Of a stretch of 64,000 nucleotides of DNA, positions 17,073 to 25,552 are shown in pieces. A model generated the notes under the pieces. That model saw only the letters and a list, made by a program, of their open reading frames with translations. It was not told the origin of the DNA and made no database searches. This DNA is from Thermomonospora echinospora. Lineage in GTDB: Bacteria; Actinomycetota; Actinomycetes; Streptosporangiales; Streptosporangiaceae. The position numbers and the translations under genes are program-made. The number at the start of each line of letters is the position of its first letter. The stretch's first letter is position 1. The stretch is taken from NCBI RefSeq assembly GCF_900108175.1, contig NZ_FNVO01000029.1:1-64000 (forward strand), read 5' to 3'.

Positions 17073-17363
17073 GTCATCCTCCATCATTGGGTGACTGGCG
17101 TAGGGGTGTGTTGACTGGCTTGTGACGGTCCTGGCCCTGGGGGTGAGGATGCGCACCCTCGCCGTGCGACGGCCGGGGTTGCGCAGGGCGCGGACGCCGG
17201 TGCCGCGGAGCCAGAACCCGGCGTCGCGTTCGAGGACCGGCCCTGGCTCGCCGTCGCGCAGTTCCAGCTGCACCCGCCCGCGGGTGACGACGCCGAACGC
17301 ATCGCACCACTCGGCCGCGACCACCGCGACACGCGCGCCGCTGCGCAGCGTGAGCGTCCGCAC
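17073..17363 (-). CDS. Small cupin-like domain, in frame with and not separated from the DUF6069 gene
   Basis: From GTG 17363, 5 bp after the sigma-factor stop, the frame reads VRTLTLRSGARVAVVAAEWC, then FGVVTRGRVQLELRDGEPGP and GFWLRGTGVRALRNPGRRTA, a short all-beta sequence resembling the cupin-like proteins that often trail such sigma genes. There is no stop before the DUF6069 start at 17072: the frame continues through VTSQSTHPYASHPMMEDD. Either this is a genuine two-domain protein (248 residues, 16617-17363), or a stop or frame was lost. I list it separately because the downstream gene has its own strong SD. Confidence 0.45.
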
Positions 17364-17368
17364 CGGGA

Positions 17369-18367
17369 CTACTGCGTGCCGTCCGCCGGCAGGCGCTCCG
17401 GCAGCCCGAGCCGCGGGAACCGGTCGTCGTGGAAGGTGAAGATCTCGGTGATCGCCCCGCCGGTGACGCGCAGGACGTCGATCGTCAGCGGCAGGTAGGC
17501 GCCCTCCTGCTCCCGCCACTGGTAGAAGGCGACGGCGGGCTGCCGGTTCACGGAGGTTTGGACGGCGCGCAGGCCCTTCATGCCCTCGAAGCCGTCCTCG
17601 ACCCAGTCGTTCACCACCGTGTCGCGGCCGACGTGCAGGCCCGGCGTGGGCGGCATCGAGCAGCGAACGTCGTCCCGCAGCAGTGCGGCGAGCCCGTCGA
17701 TGTCCGTGGCCACGCTGGCGTCGGTAAAGCGGCGCACCAGCTCGCGCGTCCCGGCGTCCTCCTCGCCGCCGGTCCAGTCCTGCCGCTCGGCGGGCAGGTG
17801 CTCCCGCATGCCGGCGCGGGCCCGCTGCAGCGCGCTGTTCACGGAGTTGACCGAGTCCCCGAGGAGCTCCGCAACGTCCTTGGCCGGCCAGCCGAGCACG
17901 TCCCGCAGGATCAGCACGGCCCGCGGGCGCGGCGCGAGGTGCTGGACTGCGACCAGGTACGCCAGCTCGATCGTCTCCCGCGCGACGGCGACGGTCTCCG
18001 GCTCGTCCTCGTCGCCCGCGGGCAGCTCGTCGAGCAGCCGGTCCGGGTAGGGCTGCAGCCACAGCACCTCGCCGCCGGTCGCGGGCTCCGGACGGCACTT
18101 GGCGAGCAGGTCCAGGCAGGCGTTGGTGGCGATCCGGTACAGCCAGGCCCGGAACGTCGATCGCCCCTCGAAGGTCTCCCGCCGCCGCCAGGCACGCAGG
18201 AACGTCTCCTGCACGGTGTCCTCGGCGTCCTCGAACGACCCGAGCATCCGGTAGCAGTGCACGTGCAGCTCCCGCCGGTACCGCTCCACCAGCCCCGAGA
18301 ACGCCGGCTCGTCGACCTCGCCCAGACCGCCCACGCCCAGCTCCCCTAGCCGCGTGTCCGCACTCAT
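17369..18367 (-). CDS. ECF RNA polymerase sigma factor with C-terminal SnoaL-like domain (SigG/ECF56-like)
   Basis: 332 residues from ATG 18367 (GTG 18370 is an alternative; GGAAGG lies 8 and 5 nt upstream). Sigma region 2 is RYRRELHVHCYRMLGSFEDA then EDTVQETFLRAWRRRETF; region 4 is LAPRPRAVLILRDVLGWPAK with an HTH ending SVNSALQRARAGM. Residues about 205-330 form a SnoaL/NTF2-like domain (LVRRFTDASVATDIDGLAAL, then VTGGAITEIFTFHDDRFPRL). In this class the C-terminal domain is thought to take the place of a separate anti-sigma factor by sensing or holding the core. A 20-bp palindrome just upstream suggests autoregulation. The genes that follow (cupin-like, DUF6069) overlap or abut it and are likely co-transcribed. 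Confidence 0.9.
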   Translation of the reverse strand: MSADTRLGELGVGGLGEVDEPAFSGLVERYRRELHVHCYRMLGSFEDAEDTVQETFLRAWRRRETFEGRSTFRAWLYRIATNACLDLLAKCRPEPATGGEVLWLQPYPDRLLDELPAGDEDEPETVAVARETIELAYLVAVQHLAPRPRAVLILRDVLGWPAKDVAELLGDSVNSVNSALQRARAGMREHLPAERQDWTGGEEDAGTRELVRRFTDASVATDIDGLAALLRDDVRCSMPPTPGLHVGRDTVVNDWVEDGFEGMKGLRAVQTSVNRQPAVAFYQWREQEGAYLPLTIDVLRVTGGAITEIFTFHDDRFPRLGLPERLPADGTQ

Positions 18368-18393
18368 CACGTCACCCTTCCGCCTCGTCGTGT

Positions 18394-18413
18394 CCCGTCA
18401 TAGGTATGACGGG
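18394..18413. promoter_or_regulatory. Perfect 20-bp inverted repeat upstream of the sigma gene
   Basis: CCCGTCATA, GG, TATGACGGG: nine-base arms with a 2-bp centre, 24 bp upstream of the sigma ATG. Size, symmetry and position fit a dimeric repressor operator; a promoter -10 may overlap TATGAC. The binding protein is unknown. Confidence 0.6.
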
Positions 18414-18849
18414 TGCGGGCGCGACAACTCATCACCAGGGTCGGTCGGCACAGCAACGAGGCTCCCGGCAGTGGCATCTTCCTTGGTCGGCTGCTTGTCT
18501 TACCGGAGGCCTCGCCTGACCCGGCCACCGACCTTCACCACGCCACTGACCTGCACCATCAGGGTGGAAATGGCTCGGTGATGGAGCCGACCGACGGGTC
18601 AAGAGCTCCGGGCAAGAGCGGCTCGCTAACCTGACCGCCATGAACGCTGCCGGTCCCGTTTCCGCCTTCTCCCACCTTGTTGCCCCGAGCGCCGAGCAAC
18701 CGCAGGAGAGGGCCGAGGACACGGGCGCAGCAGCGGTCGGCGGGGCGTACCCGCTGTGCGGCGGACAGGTCCGCCAGACCCGTCACGGGACGAGTCCACC
18801 CTGACGATCATGCTGCCTTGCGGGTGCGTCGTCTGAGCACCCGTTCCCG
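18414..18849. other. Intergenic region, possible short ORF only
   Basis: 436 bp. An ATG at 18641 opens a 55-codon plus-strand frame (AAGPVSAFSHLVAPSAEQPQ and on) ending at 18802, with no recognisable domain and poor SD. I see no other feature and do not call a gene. Confidence 0.3.
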
Positions 18850-19197
18850 ATGGTCAAGACCCCGAAGCTCGGCATCACCACCCCGGCCGACGCCGTCGCC
18901 GTCATCCCCTACCTGCTGGGCTTCCACCCCGACAACTCCCTGGGGGTCCTGTGCTGGAACACCCACAGCAACTTCGCGGCCCGGCTGGACCTGGTGGGCC
19001 GCCAGCACTACAGCGACCTGCTGATGCAGGTGCTCGGAATGGTGAGCTGCCGCCAGGCGTCGCCGTCCTACACCCTGGCCTGGCTGCTTCAGCAATGCCT
19101 GGACCACGCCGTTCCGCCGAAAGTGATCCGGGAGCGCTTCAGTCTCACACCGGACGCCCTCGCCCAAGCCTGGGGCGACTCCACAGAGACCACCTGA
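18850..19197 (+). CDS. DUF4192 domain-containing protein, short form
   Basis: 115 residues from ATG 18850. The start KLGITTPADAVAVIPYLLGF then HPDNSLGVLCW is the signature N-terminus of DUF4192 proteins (TSPADLLAAVPYLLGFHPxxSLVV in the family). Members are usually 180-400 residues; here the protein ends after an HTH-like helical stretch (VPPKVIRERFSLTPDALAQA) and WGDSTETT, so it may be a truncated copy or a compact variant. Cytoplasmic, function unknown. Stand-alone gene. Confidence 0.7.
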   Translation: MVKTPKLGITTPADAVAVIPYLLGFHPDNSLGVLCWNTHSNFAARLDLVGRQHYSDLLMQVLGMVSCRQASPSYTLAWLLQQCLDHAVPPKVIRERFSLTPDALAQAWGDSTETT

Positions 19198-19361
19198 CGG
19201 CCTCACGCAGGGGTGGCGGGCAGCACCCGGCCACCCCTGCACAGGTCCCACCCCCTGGAGCACTCTTCATCTCCAGAGCGTCCGTATACCTTCCGGGATT
19301 CTCCCCGTTGCACGTTTACTCGTCCTCACCTCTGCACGCCAAGGAGTACGCCGGCAGGGTG

Positions 19362-20282
19362 TCAGTCTTTCTGCGCTATCGCTGTCCGCAGCCGGGTGGT
19401 ACGCGGCCCCGCGGGCGAAGGCGGCGCGGTGTCGCGGAGCCTGGCCGCTGAGCGGACGAGTGATGCGACCGCCGGTGAGTGACTGCTTGGCGGCCATGCG
19501 ATCACCGTGGTGACGTTCGGCGCGTCGACGACGGGCACCGCGACGTGTTCGGGCCATTGCCAGGCGCGGCTGGAGGCTGGGATGACGAGCAGCGTCCTGC
19601 CGAGCGCCACGAGCTGGGCGAGCTGCGACTGGGTGTGCACCTCCGGTCCGGGCCCGTCCGGGTAAGACCCGTCGAGCCGGGGCCATCGAGCGATCGGTAG
19701 GTCCGGCACGTCGCGGACGTCCGCCAGCGTGAGCTGATCGCGTGACGCGAGCGGATGCCCCGCGGGAAGAATCGCGACCTGGCCTTCGACGCAGAGGTCC
19801 TCGGTGTCGAACCCGGCGAGGTCGTCGAACGGCCGGTGCATGAGTGCCACGTCGGCGCGCCCGTCGCGGAGCAGCCGTGCCTGCTCGCCGACCTCGCACA
19901 GGAGGACCTCGACCGGTGCCGCACCAGGTTCGCTCGCAAGCGCGTCGAGGAGCCGTTGCAGCAGCTCGTGGGACGCCCCGGCCTTCGACGCGAGCACCAG
20001 CGGCCGCTTCGGATCCCCGGCACGCCGCGTCCGGCGCGCAGCGGCCGCTACCGCGTCGAGGGCCGCTCTGGCCTCGCGGAGCAGCACCCGGCCGGCGTCG
20101 GTGAGCGCCACTCCGCGGCGGTTCCGGTCGAGGAGCCGGACACCGAGCCGCCGCTCCAGCCGGCCGATCGCGCGTGAGAGCGGCGGTTGTGCGATCCCCA
20201 GCCGAACGGCGGCGCGTCCGAAGTGCAGTTCCTCGGCCACGGCGACGAAGTACCGGAGCTCGCGGGTCTCGAGATCTTCCAC
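19362..20282 (-). CDS. LysR-family transcriptional regulator
   Basis: 306 residues from GTG 20282. Residues 1-65 are a LysR winged helix (ELRYFVAVAEELHFGRAAVR, then LGIAQPPLSRAIGRLERRLG). The effector domain (about 90-290) has the two-lobed periplasmic-binding-like pattern, including ADVALMHRPFDD and VAILPAGHPLA. It is divergent from an SDR gene with a clear T-N11-A box between them, so it most likely controls that gene and itself. The last about 20 residues (PAGPRTTRLRTAIAQKD) are a non-conserved tail. Confidence 0.92.
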   Translation of the reverse strand: MEDLETRELRYFVAVAEELHFGRAAVRLGIAQPPLSRAIGRLERRLGVRLLDRNRRGVALTDAGRVLLREARAALDAVAAAARRTRRAGDPKRPLVLASKAGASHELLQRLLDALASEPGAAPVEVLLCEVGEQARLLRDGRADVALMHRPFDDLAGFDTEDLCVEGQVAILPAGHPLASRDQLTLADVRDVPDLPIARWPRLDGSYPDGPGPEVHTQSQLAQLVALGRTLLVIPASSRAWQWPEHVAVPVVDAPNVTTVIAWPPSSHSPAVASLVRSAARLRDTAPPSPAGPRTTRLRTAIAQKD

Positions 20283-20299
20283 GGACGGAGCCTACCTAC

Positions 20300-20318
20300 T
20301 GATACCTGCCGGGTATCA
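20300..20318. promoter_or_regulatory. LysR box between the regulator and the SDR gene
   Basis: TGATACC, TGCCG, GGTATCA: perfect seven-base arms, containing ATACC-N5-GGTAT, the T-N11-A pattern recognised by LysR-type regulators. It starts 17 bp upstream of the LysR start and ends 55 bp upstream of the SDR start. Confidence 0.75.
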
Positions 20319-20373
20319 CAGCCCACTGAAACGGTGTTGGACCACGAACGCGCGGCTCGCGAGCATAGATCAA

Positions 20374-21090
20374 ATGAACGACACGAAGACCGCGCTGGTC
20401 ACCGGCGCGAACAAGGGAATCGGCTTCGCCATCGCACAGGGTCTCGGGGCGATCGGCTTCACGGTCGCCGTGGGGGCGCGCGACGATGCCAGGCGCCAGG
20501 AGGCCGTCGAGCGTCTGCATGCCGCAGGCGTCGACGCGTTCGGGGTTGCACTCGACGTCACCTCCGACGACAGCGTCGCCGCGGCGGCCGCGACAACCGA
20601 GCAGACGGCAGGGCGGCTCGACGTGCTCGTCAACAACGCGGGCATCTCCGGCCGGACCGACGGTGGCGCGCAGGATCCGACGACGCTCGACCTCGACGTC
20701 GTCCGCACCGTCCTCGACACGAACGTGTTCGGGGTCGTTCGGGTGACCAACGCGATGCTCCCGCTGCTCCGCCGCGCGGACTCGCCGCGCATCGTGAACG
20801 TCTCGAGCAATATGGGCTCGCTGACGCTGCAGACCGGACCGATCATGGCCGCGTACGCCCCGTCGAAGTCGATGCTCAACAGCGTCACCGCACAGTACGC
20901 CCGCCGGCTCGCCGATACGAACGTCATCGTGAACGCCTGCTGCCCCGGCTATGTGGCGACCGACTTCACCGGCTTCAACGCGCCGCGCACACCCGAGCAA
21001 AGTGCCGCGATCGCAATCCGGCTCGCCACCCTGCCGGATGACGGACCGCGCGGCGGCTTCTTCGACGACGAGGGGGCCGTCCCCTGGTGA
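20374..21090 (+). CDS. Short-chain dehydrogenase/reductase
   Basis: 238 residues from ATG 20374. Classical SDR features: TGANKGIGFAIAQGLG (dinucleotide site, the Lys favouring NADP), LDVTSDD, NNAGISG, and the YAPSKSM catalytic Tyr/Lys pair near residue 165. The order resembles carbonyl-reductase-like SDRs that are often the single target of a divergent LysR. Substrate unknown. It ends in GAVPW, a usual end for this subfamily. Confidence 0.9.
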   Translation: MNDTKTALVTGANKGIGFAIAQGLGAIGFTVAVGARDDARRQEAVERLHAAGVDAFGVALDVTSDDSVAAAAATTEQTAGRLDVLVNNAGISGRTDGGAQDPTTLDLDVVRTVLDTNVFGVVRVTNAMLPLLRRADSPRIVNVSSNMGSLTLQTGPIMAAYAPSKSMLNSVTAQYARRLADTNVIVNACCPGYVATDFTGFNAPRTPEQSAAIAIRLATLPDDGPRGGFFDDEGAVPW

Positions 21091-21599
21091 CCCCCGCACG
21101 GACGCGGCCCTGTCATCAGGGTCGCCTCCGGCATCGCTCCACCCCGTTCCCGCGCATGCGCGTGCGGCTCGCCCGACACGGGCATCCCCGTTGATCACAG
21201 GCATGATCGTCCACTCTTCGAAGTAGTGGATGATCTCACCGACCACTCACGTCCTCATCGCCCCTACGAGGAGTCGCAACCCGGTGTTGTTCCACACGTA
21301 CCAGGAGCGGCCCTAGTCCTCACCGCCCCTCACCCGCCGGCGGAGGCGGGCGCCGCCCCCTCGCCGGCGGTGGCAAGCCCGACCCGGCCGTTGCGATCCT
21401 CCAGATCGCCACCCGCCACTGCAAGATCGCCCGCTCCTACCAGGCCGCCGTCACGCTGGCCGCTCTGCTGATGTGGCTATGAACGCTTTGACGACACGGC
21501 CTAGCCCGGTGCTCTCGGACAGCTGCCGCAGGCCGCGTTTCCGTGACCTGCGGCAGCCATCTCGGTCCGGCGGACCCGGTGGACGCCGGGTCGGGGCGC
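21091..21599. other. Intergenic region with hairpin and possible transposase tail
   Basis: 509 bp without an intact gene. A GC hairpin has arms CCGCCGGCG (21334-21342) and CGCCGGCGG (21362-21370), possibly a terminator for the SDR gene. From about 21390 to a TGA near 21480 the plus strand reads ILQIATRHCKIARSYQAAVT then LAALLMWL, which looks like the end of a transposase but is too short to assign. Confidence 0.4.
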
Positions 21600-22106
21600 T
21601 CAGCGGCCCAGGCGCTGCTCGGCGAGTTCCTCGTTCATCGCGATGAGGAAGCGCACGATCGTTTTCAGTTCGCCCTCGTCGAATCGGCTCCGGGCGGCTT
21701 CGGTGCTCCTGGCCAGCGGGCGGAAGAAAGCACGGGCGACCGCCTTGCCATGCGGCGCGTAGTGCAGGTGGACGACCCTGCGGTCGGAGCCGTCGCGGGT
21801 GCGGCGGATGTGGCCGCTGCGCTCCAGGCGGTCCAGGCATGCGGTCACCGCACCGGAGGTGAGGTTGAGGCGCTCGCACAGCCGTCCGGGGGTCAGCGGG
21901 CTGCCCTGGTCGTCGCCGTCCAGGATGGCGATCAGCGCCAGAACGTCGGTGTGGTGCAGGTTCTGGGCCCTGGCGAACTCGTGCGCCATGCGGTTGAACT
22001 CACTGTTCATCCTGCGCAGTTGACCGGCGAAGGTCTGCAGGTCGGTGGACGGCCCGTCGGGGGCGGGATGACCGTCGGCGCCCCGGGGGCGGTGCGAATC
22101 ACTCAC
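21600..22106 (-). CDS. MarR-family transcriptional regulator
   Basis: 168 residues from GTG 22106 (AGCAGG just upstream; an ATG at about 22133 is a longer alternative but begins inside the likely operator). The winged helix is central: LTPGRLCERLNLTSGAVTAC then LDRLERSGHIRRTRDGSDRR, the DxRxxxL wing with the family's Asp-Arg pair. Flanking helices form the dimerisation domain. It is divergent from an MMPL exporter gene with 76 bp between the starts, the standard arrangement for a MarR repressor controlling an efflux pump. Confidence 0.9.
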   Translation of the reverse strand: MSDSHRPRGADGHPAPDGPSTDLQTFAGQLRRMNSEFNRMAHEFARAQNLHHTDVLALIAILDGDDQGSPLTPGRLCERLNLTSGAVTACLDRLERSGHIRRTRDGSDRRVVHLHYAPHGKAVARAFFRPLARSTEAARSRFDEGELKTIVRFLIAMNEELAEQRLGR

Positions 22107-22109
22107 CCT

Positions 22110-22165
22110 GCTAGGGTAAGAAATCTCAATCATCAAGAATCTTAATGACTGCAATCAGTTGGGAA
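22110..22165. promoter_or_regulatory. AT-rich divergent promoter and likely MarR operator
   Basis: Between marR-like and MMPL genes the GC content drops sharply. AATCT occurs twice 11 bp apart (direct), around CAATCATCAAG, and a small ACCCT-GCT-AGGGT repeat (22105-22117) overlaps the regulator start. I cannot define the exact operator. Confidence 0.35.
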
Positions 22166-22182
22166 AGGCAGGGACAGGACCC

Positions 22183-24315
22183 ATGACGGCCAGGCCGCGA
22201 ACCGCCCGCTGGCTGATACCCGTGCTGCTCCTGGTCGCGTGGCTGGGCGTCGGCGGCACGCTGGGCCCCTACGCGGGCAAGCTGGGCGAGGTCGCCACCA
22301 ACGAACAGGTCGCCTTCCTGCCCCAGGACGCCGAGTCCACACGGGTCGTCGAGGCGCAGAAGGCGTTCCGGCAGGACGACGCGCTGCCGGCGATCGTGGT
22401 GTGGACAGTGCCGGAAGGGAAGATCACCTCCGCCCAGCAGGCCGCTGCGACGCGTGTGCTCACCTTGCTCAACGGCACCGCGCCGGTCGCCGGCCAGGTC
22501 TCGCCCGCCCTGCCCGCCGCGGACGGCGGCGCCCTGCGGGGCGTCGTCCCGCTGCGCGCCGACCTGGAGGACCGGCTCGGGGACGTCATCGAGGACCTGC
22601 GCGACGCCGCCGGCCAGGTCACGGGGACGACCGTGCACGTCGCCGGCCCCGCCGCGACCCAGGCCGACCTCAAGAAGGCATTCGCGGGCATCGACGGGAT
22701 CCTGCTGGCCGTCGCGCTCGGCGTCGTCCTGGTGATCCTGCTGCTGGTCTACCGCAGCCTCCTGCTCCCCCTGGTCATCATCGTCGGGGCGGTCTTCGCG
22801 CTCGGGCTGGCCTGCGCCATCGTCTACGTCCTGGCCGACCGGGACGTCGTGCGCGTCGACGGGCAGATCCAGGGCATCCTGTCGATCCTGGTCATCGGGG
22901 CGGCGACCGACTACGCGCTGCTGCTGACCGCCCGCTTCCGCGAGGAGCTGGCCGTGCGCGGCGAGCGGTCCGCCGCGGCGTGGGCGGCGCTGCGCCGCTC
23001 GGTGGGCGCGATCATCGCCAGCGCGGGCACCGTCGCCCTCGGGCTGCTGGCCCTGCTGCTGAGCGACCTGGCCACCAACCGCGCACTGGGCCCGGTGGGC
23101 GCCATCGGCATCGCCTGTGCCGTGCTGAGCACCCTGACCTTCCTGCCCGCCGTGCTCGTGCTGCTGGGCCGGGCCGCGTACTGGCCCGGCAAGGTCGAGC
23201 GCAGCACGGACGCCGCCGACGCCGGGCGCGGGATCTGGCGGCGGATCGCCGCCCTGGTGGACCGGGCGCCGCGCCGCGTCTGGACGAGTACTCTCGTGCT
23301 GCTCGCCGCCGGCGCCGCCCTGTTCCCCACGCTCGACTCCCGGGGCATCCCGCTGGAGGAGATCTTCGTCAACGACGCCCCCTCGGTCGCCGCGCAGCGC
23401 GCCCTGGGCGAGCACTTCCCCGGCGGCTCGGGCAACCCCGCCGTGGTGATCGCCGACGCGCGGCGCACCGACGAGGTCGTCCGGGTCGTCCGGCAGACAC
23501 CCGGAGTCGCCTCCGCCGCCCCGGTCACCGCCACAGGCGGGGGTGAGCCGCTGGTGGTGGACGGCCGGGTCCGCATCGACGCCACGCTCAAGGACGCACC
23601 GGACGGCGATGCCGCCAAGCTGACCGTGGAGCGGCTGCGCTCGGCCCTGCACCAGGTGCCCGAGGTGGACGCCCTGGTCGGCGGATACACCGCGCAGCAG
23701 TACGACACCCAGGCCACGGCCGCGCGCGACCGGGCGCTCATCGTGCCCGTGGTGCTAGCGGTCATCCTGATGATCCTCTTCGTGCTGCTGCGCTCGGTGG
23801 TGATGCCGCTGCTGCTGGTGGCCACCGTGGGGCTCAACTACCTGGCGACGCTGGGCGTGGCCGCGCTGGTCTTCCAGGGACTGCTCGGCTTCGGCGGCAC
23901 GGACGCGTCGGTGCCGCTGTACGGGTTCGTCTTCCTGGTGGCCCTCGGCGTGGACTACAACATCTTCCTGATGACGCGGGTCCGCGAGGAGACGGTGCGG
24001 CACGGCACCCGCCAGGGCGTCGTGCGCGGCCTGACCGCCACCGGCGGAGTGATCACCTCAGCCGGAGTGGTGCTGGCCGCCACCTTCGCGGCCCTGGTGG
24101 TCGTTCCTCTGGCCTTCCTGGCCCAACTCGCCTTCATCGTCGCCTTCGGCGTGCTGCTGGACACCCTGGTCGTCCGGTCCCTGCTGGTGCCCGCGCTCAC
24201 CCGCGACATCGGCCCGGCGGTCTGGTGGCCGAGCGCCCTGTGGCGCGCCGAACGCCGGACGCCCGACCGCTCCGACACCGCCAAGGCGGCGGTGAGCACT
24301 AGAGCGTCCCGATAG
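22183..24315 (+). CDS. MMPL-family (RND-type) exporter
   Basis: 710 residues from ATG 22183, SD GGGACAGG upstream. Two repeats each consist of one N-terminal helix, a periplasmic domain and five helices. First half: helix at 8-28, then GIDGILLAVALGVVLVILLL and the GAATDYALLLTARFREEL motif. Second half: VDYNIFLMTRVREET, with intramembrane Asp-Tyr pairs in both halves that form the proton relay in MMPL proteins. Length matches the compact MMPL/YdfJ type. Substrate unknown; likely drugs or lipids, induced through the divergent MarR protein. Confidence 0.92.
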   Translation: MTARPRTARWLIPVLLLVAWLGVGGTLGPYAGKLGEVATNEQVAFLPQDAESTRVVEAQKAFRQDDALPAIVVWTVPEGKITSAQQAAATRVLTLLNGTAPVAGQVSPALPAADGGALRGVVPLRADLEDRLGDVIEDLRDAAGQVTGTTVHVAGPAATQADLKKAFAGIDGILLAVALGVVLVILLLVYRSLLLPLVIIVGAVFALGLACAIVYVLADRDVVRVDGQIQGILSILVIGAATDYALLLTARFREELAVRGERSAAAWAALRRSVGAIIASAGTVALGLLALLLSDLATNRALGPVGAIGIACAVLSTLTFLPAVLVLLGRAAYWPGKVERSTDAADAGRGIWRRIAALVDRAPRRVWTSTLVLLAAGAALFPTLDSRGIPLEEIFVNDAPSVAAQRALGEHFPGGSGNPAVVIADARRTDEVVRVVRQTPGVASAAPVTATGGGEPLVVDGRVRIDATLKDAPDGDAAKLTVERLRSALHQVPEVDALVGGYTAQQYDTQATAARDRALIVPVVLAVILMILFVLLRSVVMPLLLVATVGLNYLATLGVAALVFQGLLGFGGTDASVPLYGFVFLVALGVDYNIFLMTRVREETVRHGTRQGVVRGLTATGGVITSAGVVLAATFAALVVVPLAFLAQLAFIVAFGVLLDTLVVRSLLVPALTRDIGPAVWWPSALWRAERRTPDRSDTAKAAVSTRASR

Positions 24316-24403
24316 AACACAGGAACTCCGCCCACAGGCCCACCAGTCCGCCACAGCGCACACCACACGCACGCCGCGGCATAGTGGGGGCGTGGGGACG
24401 ATC

Positions 24404-25267
24404 ATGCGGGCTTATCGGCATCCGGATGACCTGCGGGCGTTGCAGGGGCTCGTCCGGCGGGTGTGGTCGCCGGGCTGCCAGTACCACGTCGGGGATCTGG
24501 CGTGGCAGCGGCGGCAGCACCTGGGCCGGGAGGGCGAGTGGCCCACGGCGTTGTGGGAGCAGGACGGCGTGGTCGTCGGCTGGGGATGGGCCGAGCTGCC
24601 CGGCTTCCTCAACCTGCTCGTGGACCCGGCGCGCCCGAACCTCATCGACGCCGTCCTGGAGTGGTTCGACGGCGTGGCCACCGCAGGTCCGCTCACTGTC
24701 GTGGCCCTCCAACACGACACCCGTCTCGTGGAGGCGCTCGAACGGCATGGGTACTCCAGGAAGCAGACCGAGGTCTATTCCCAGTACATGTACCGGCCGC
24801 TCACGGGACTCCCCGAGCCCGGCTCCCCGCCGGGATTCACCGTCCGTCCCGTGAGCGGCGAGGCCGATGCCGCGCGCCGGGCCGCCGTGCACCAGGCGGC
24901 ATGGCACCCCTCACGGGTCACCGAGGACAGCTACCGCACCGTCATGGCCGCCTGGCCTTACCGGGCCGACCTCGACTGGGTCGTCGAAGCCCCAGATGGA
25001 AGGTTCGCCTCCTACTGCCTCATCTGGTACGACGGGCACAACCGCGCAGGTGAGATCGAGCCCGTCGGCACCGACCCGCAGTTCCGGCGCATGGGCCTGG
25101 CACGCGCGGCATGCCTGGCGGCCCTACGCGCCCTCCGCGACCTCGGCGCCGACAAGGCGGTGGTCTACCCGACCCGGGGCCACCCGGCATCCCAAGGCGC
25201 TTACCCGCTCTACCGCGACCTGGGCTTCATCCCTCACGCCCGTACCCACACCTACGAGAAGCCCTGA
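24404..25267 (+). CDS. GNAT-family N-acetyltransferase, double domain
   Basis: 287 residues from ATG 24404 (GTGGGGA SD; in-frame GTG 24392 is an alternative). Two GNAT folds: residues 1-135 are degenerate in the acetyl-CoA loop, while 140-287 contain EPVGTDPQFRRMGLARAACL, the R-x-x-G-x-A pyrophosphate loop, and AVVYPTRGHPASQGAYPLYR then DLGF, the usual end helix and strand. This duplicated layout is common in actinobacterial GNATs of unknown substrate. Transcribed alone. Confidence 0.88.
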   Translation: MRAYRHPDDLRALQGLVRRVWSPGCQYHVGDLAWQRRQHLGREGEWPTALWEQDGVVVGWGWAELPGFLNLLVDPARPNLIDAVLEWFDGVATAGPLTVVALQHDTRLVEALERHGYSRKQTEVYSQYMYRPLTGLPEPGSPPGFTVRPVSGEADAARRAAVHQAAWHPSRVTEDSYRTVMAAWPYRADLDWVVEAPDGRFASYCLIWYDGHNRAGEIEPVGTDPQFRRMGLARAACLAALRALRDLGADKAVVYPTRGHPASQGAYPLYRDLGFIPHARTHTYEKP

Positions 25268-25327
25268 CACTCCCCACACCGTTGACGTCGCCCTTCGCCG
25301 CGGGCATCAGGTCCACGGTCATGGCCG

Positions 25328-25470
25328 GAATGCCGCCGGCGGCCGACGCGACCAGCAGTTCGGGCCTGCCGGCATGGCCGACCGCCGGAGCGGCGTGCAG
25401 CGGCTTCCCGCTGGAGCGCGACGGTCACCGGCTGCTGCTCAATCTCGGACCGGATGGCCGGCGCTACGGC
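25328..25470 (+). pseudogene. MBL-fold metallo-hydrolase, N-terminal remnant
   Basis: The frame from 25328 contains LPAWPTAGAACSGFPLERDG then HRLLLNLG, closely resembling the first 35 residues of actinobacterial MBL hydrolases (SAAWPxAGRACSGFLVExDGxRLLLDLG). The HxHxDH zinc motif and everything after are absent. A broken fragment only. Confidence 0.5.
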
Positions 25471-25552
25471 ATCAGGAGGAGGCGGCCGAGGGCCGCCCGC
25501 TCCTTCAGCAGCCGATGTGCTCGGACCGGCCCGGATGCGGGTGCCGGGAAGG

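Noticed and set aside
16617-18098. A 493-codon frame through the sigma gene
   Set aside because: The upstream part is out of frame with, and shadows, the clear sigma-factor protein; only the cupin-like and DUF6069 parts are protein-like.
22126-23652. A long minus-strand frame opposite the MMPL gene
   Set aside because: Low-complexity Gly/Asp/Gln/Arg translation, no start context, and the MMPL protein on the plus strand is unmistakable.
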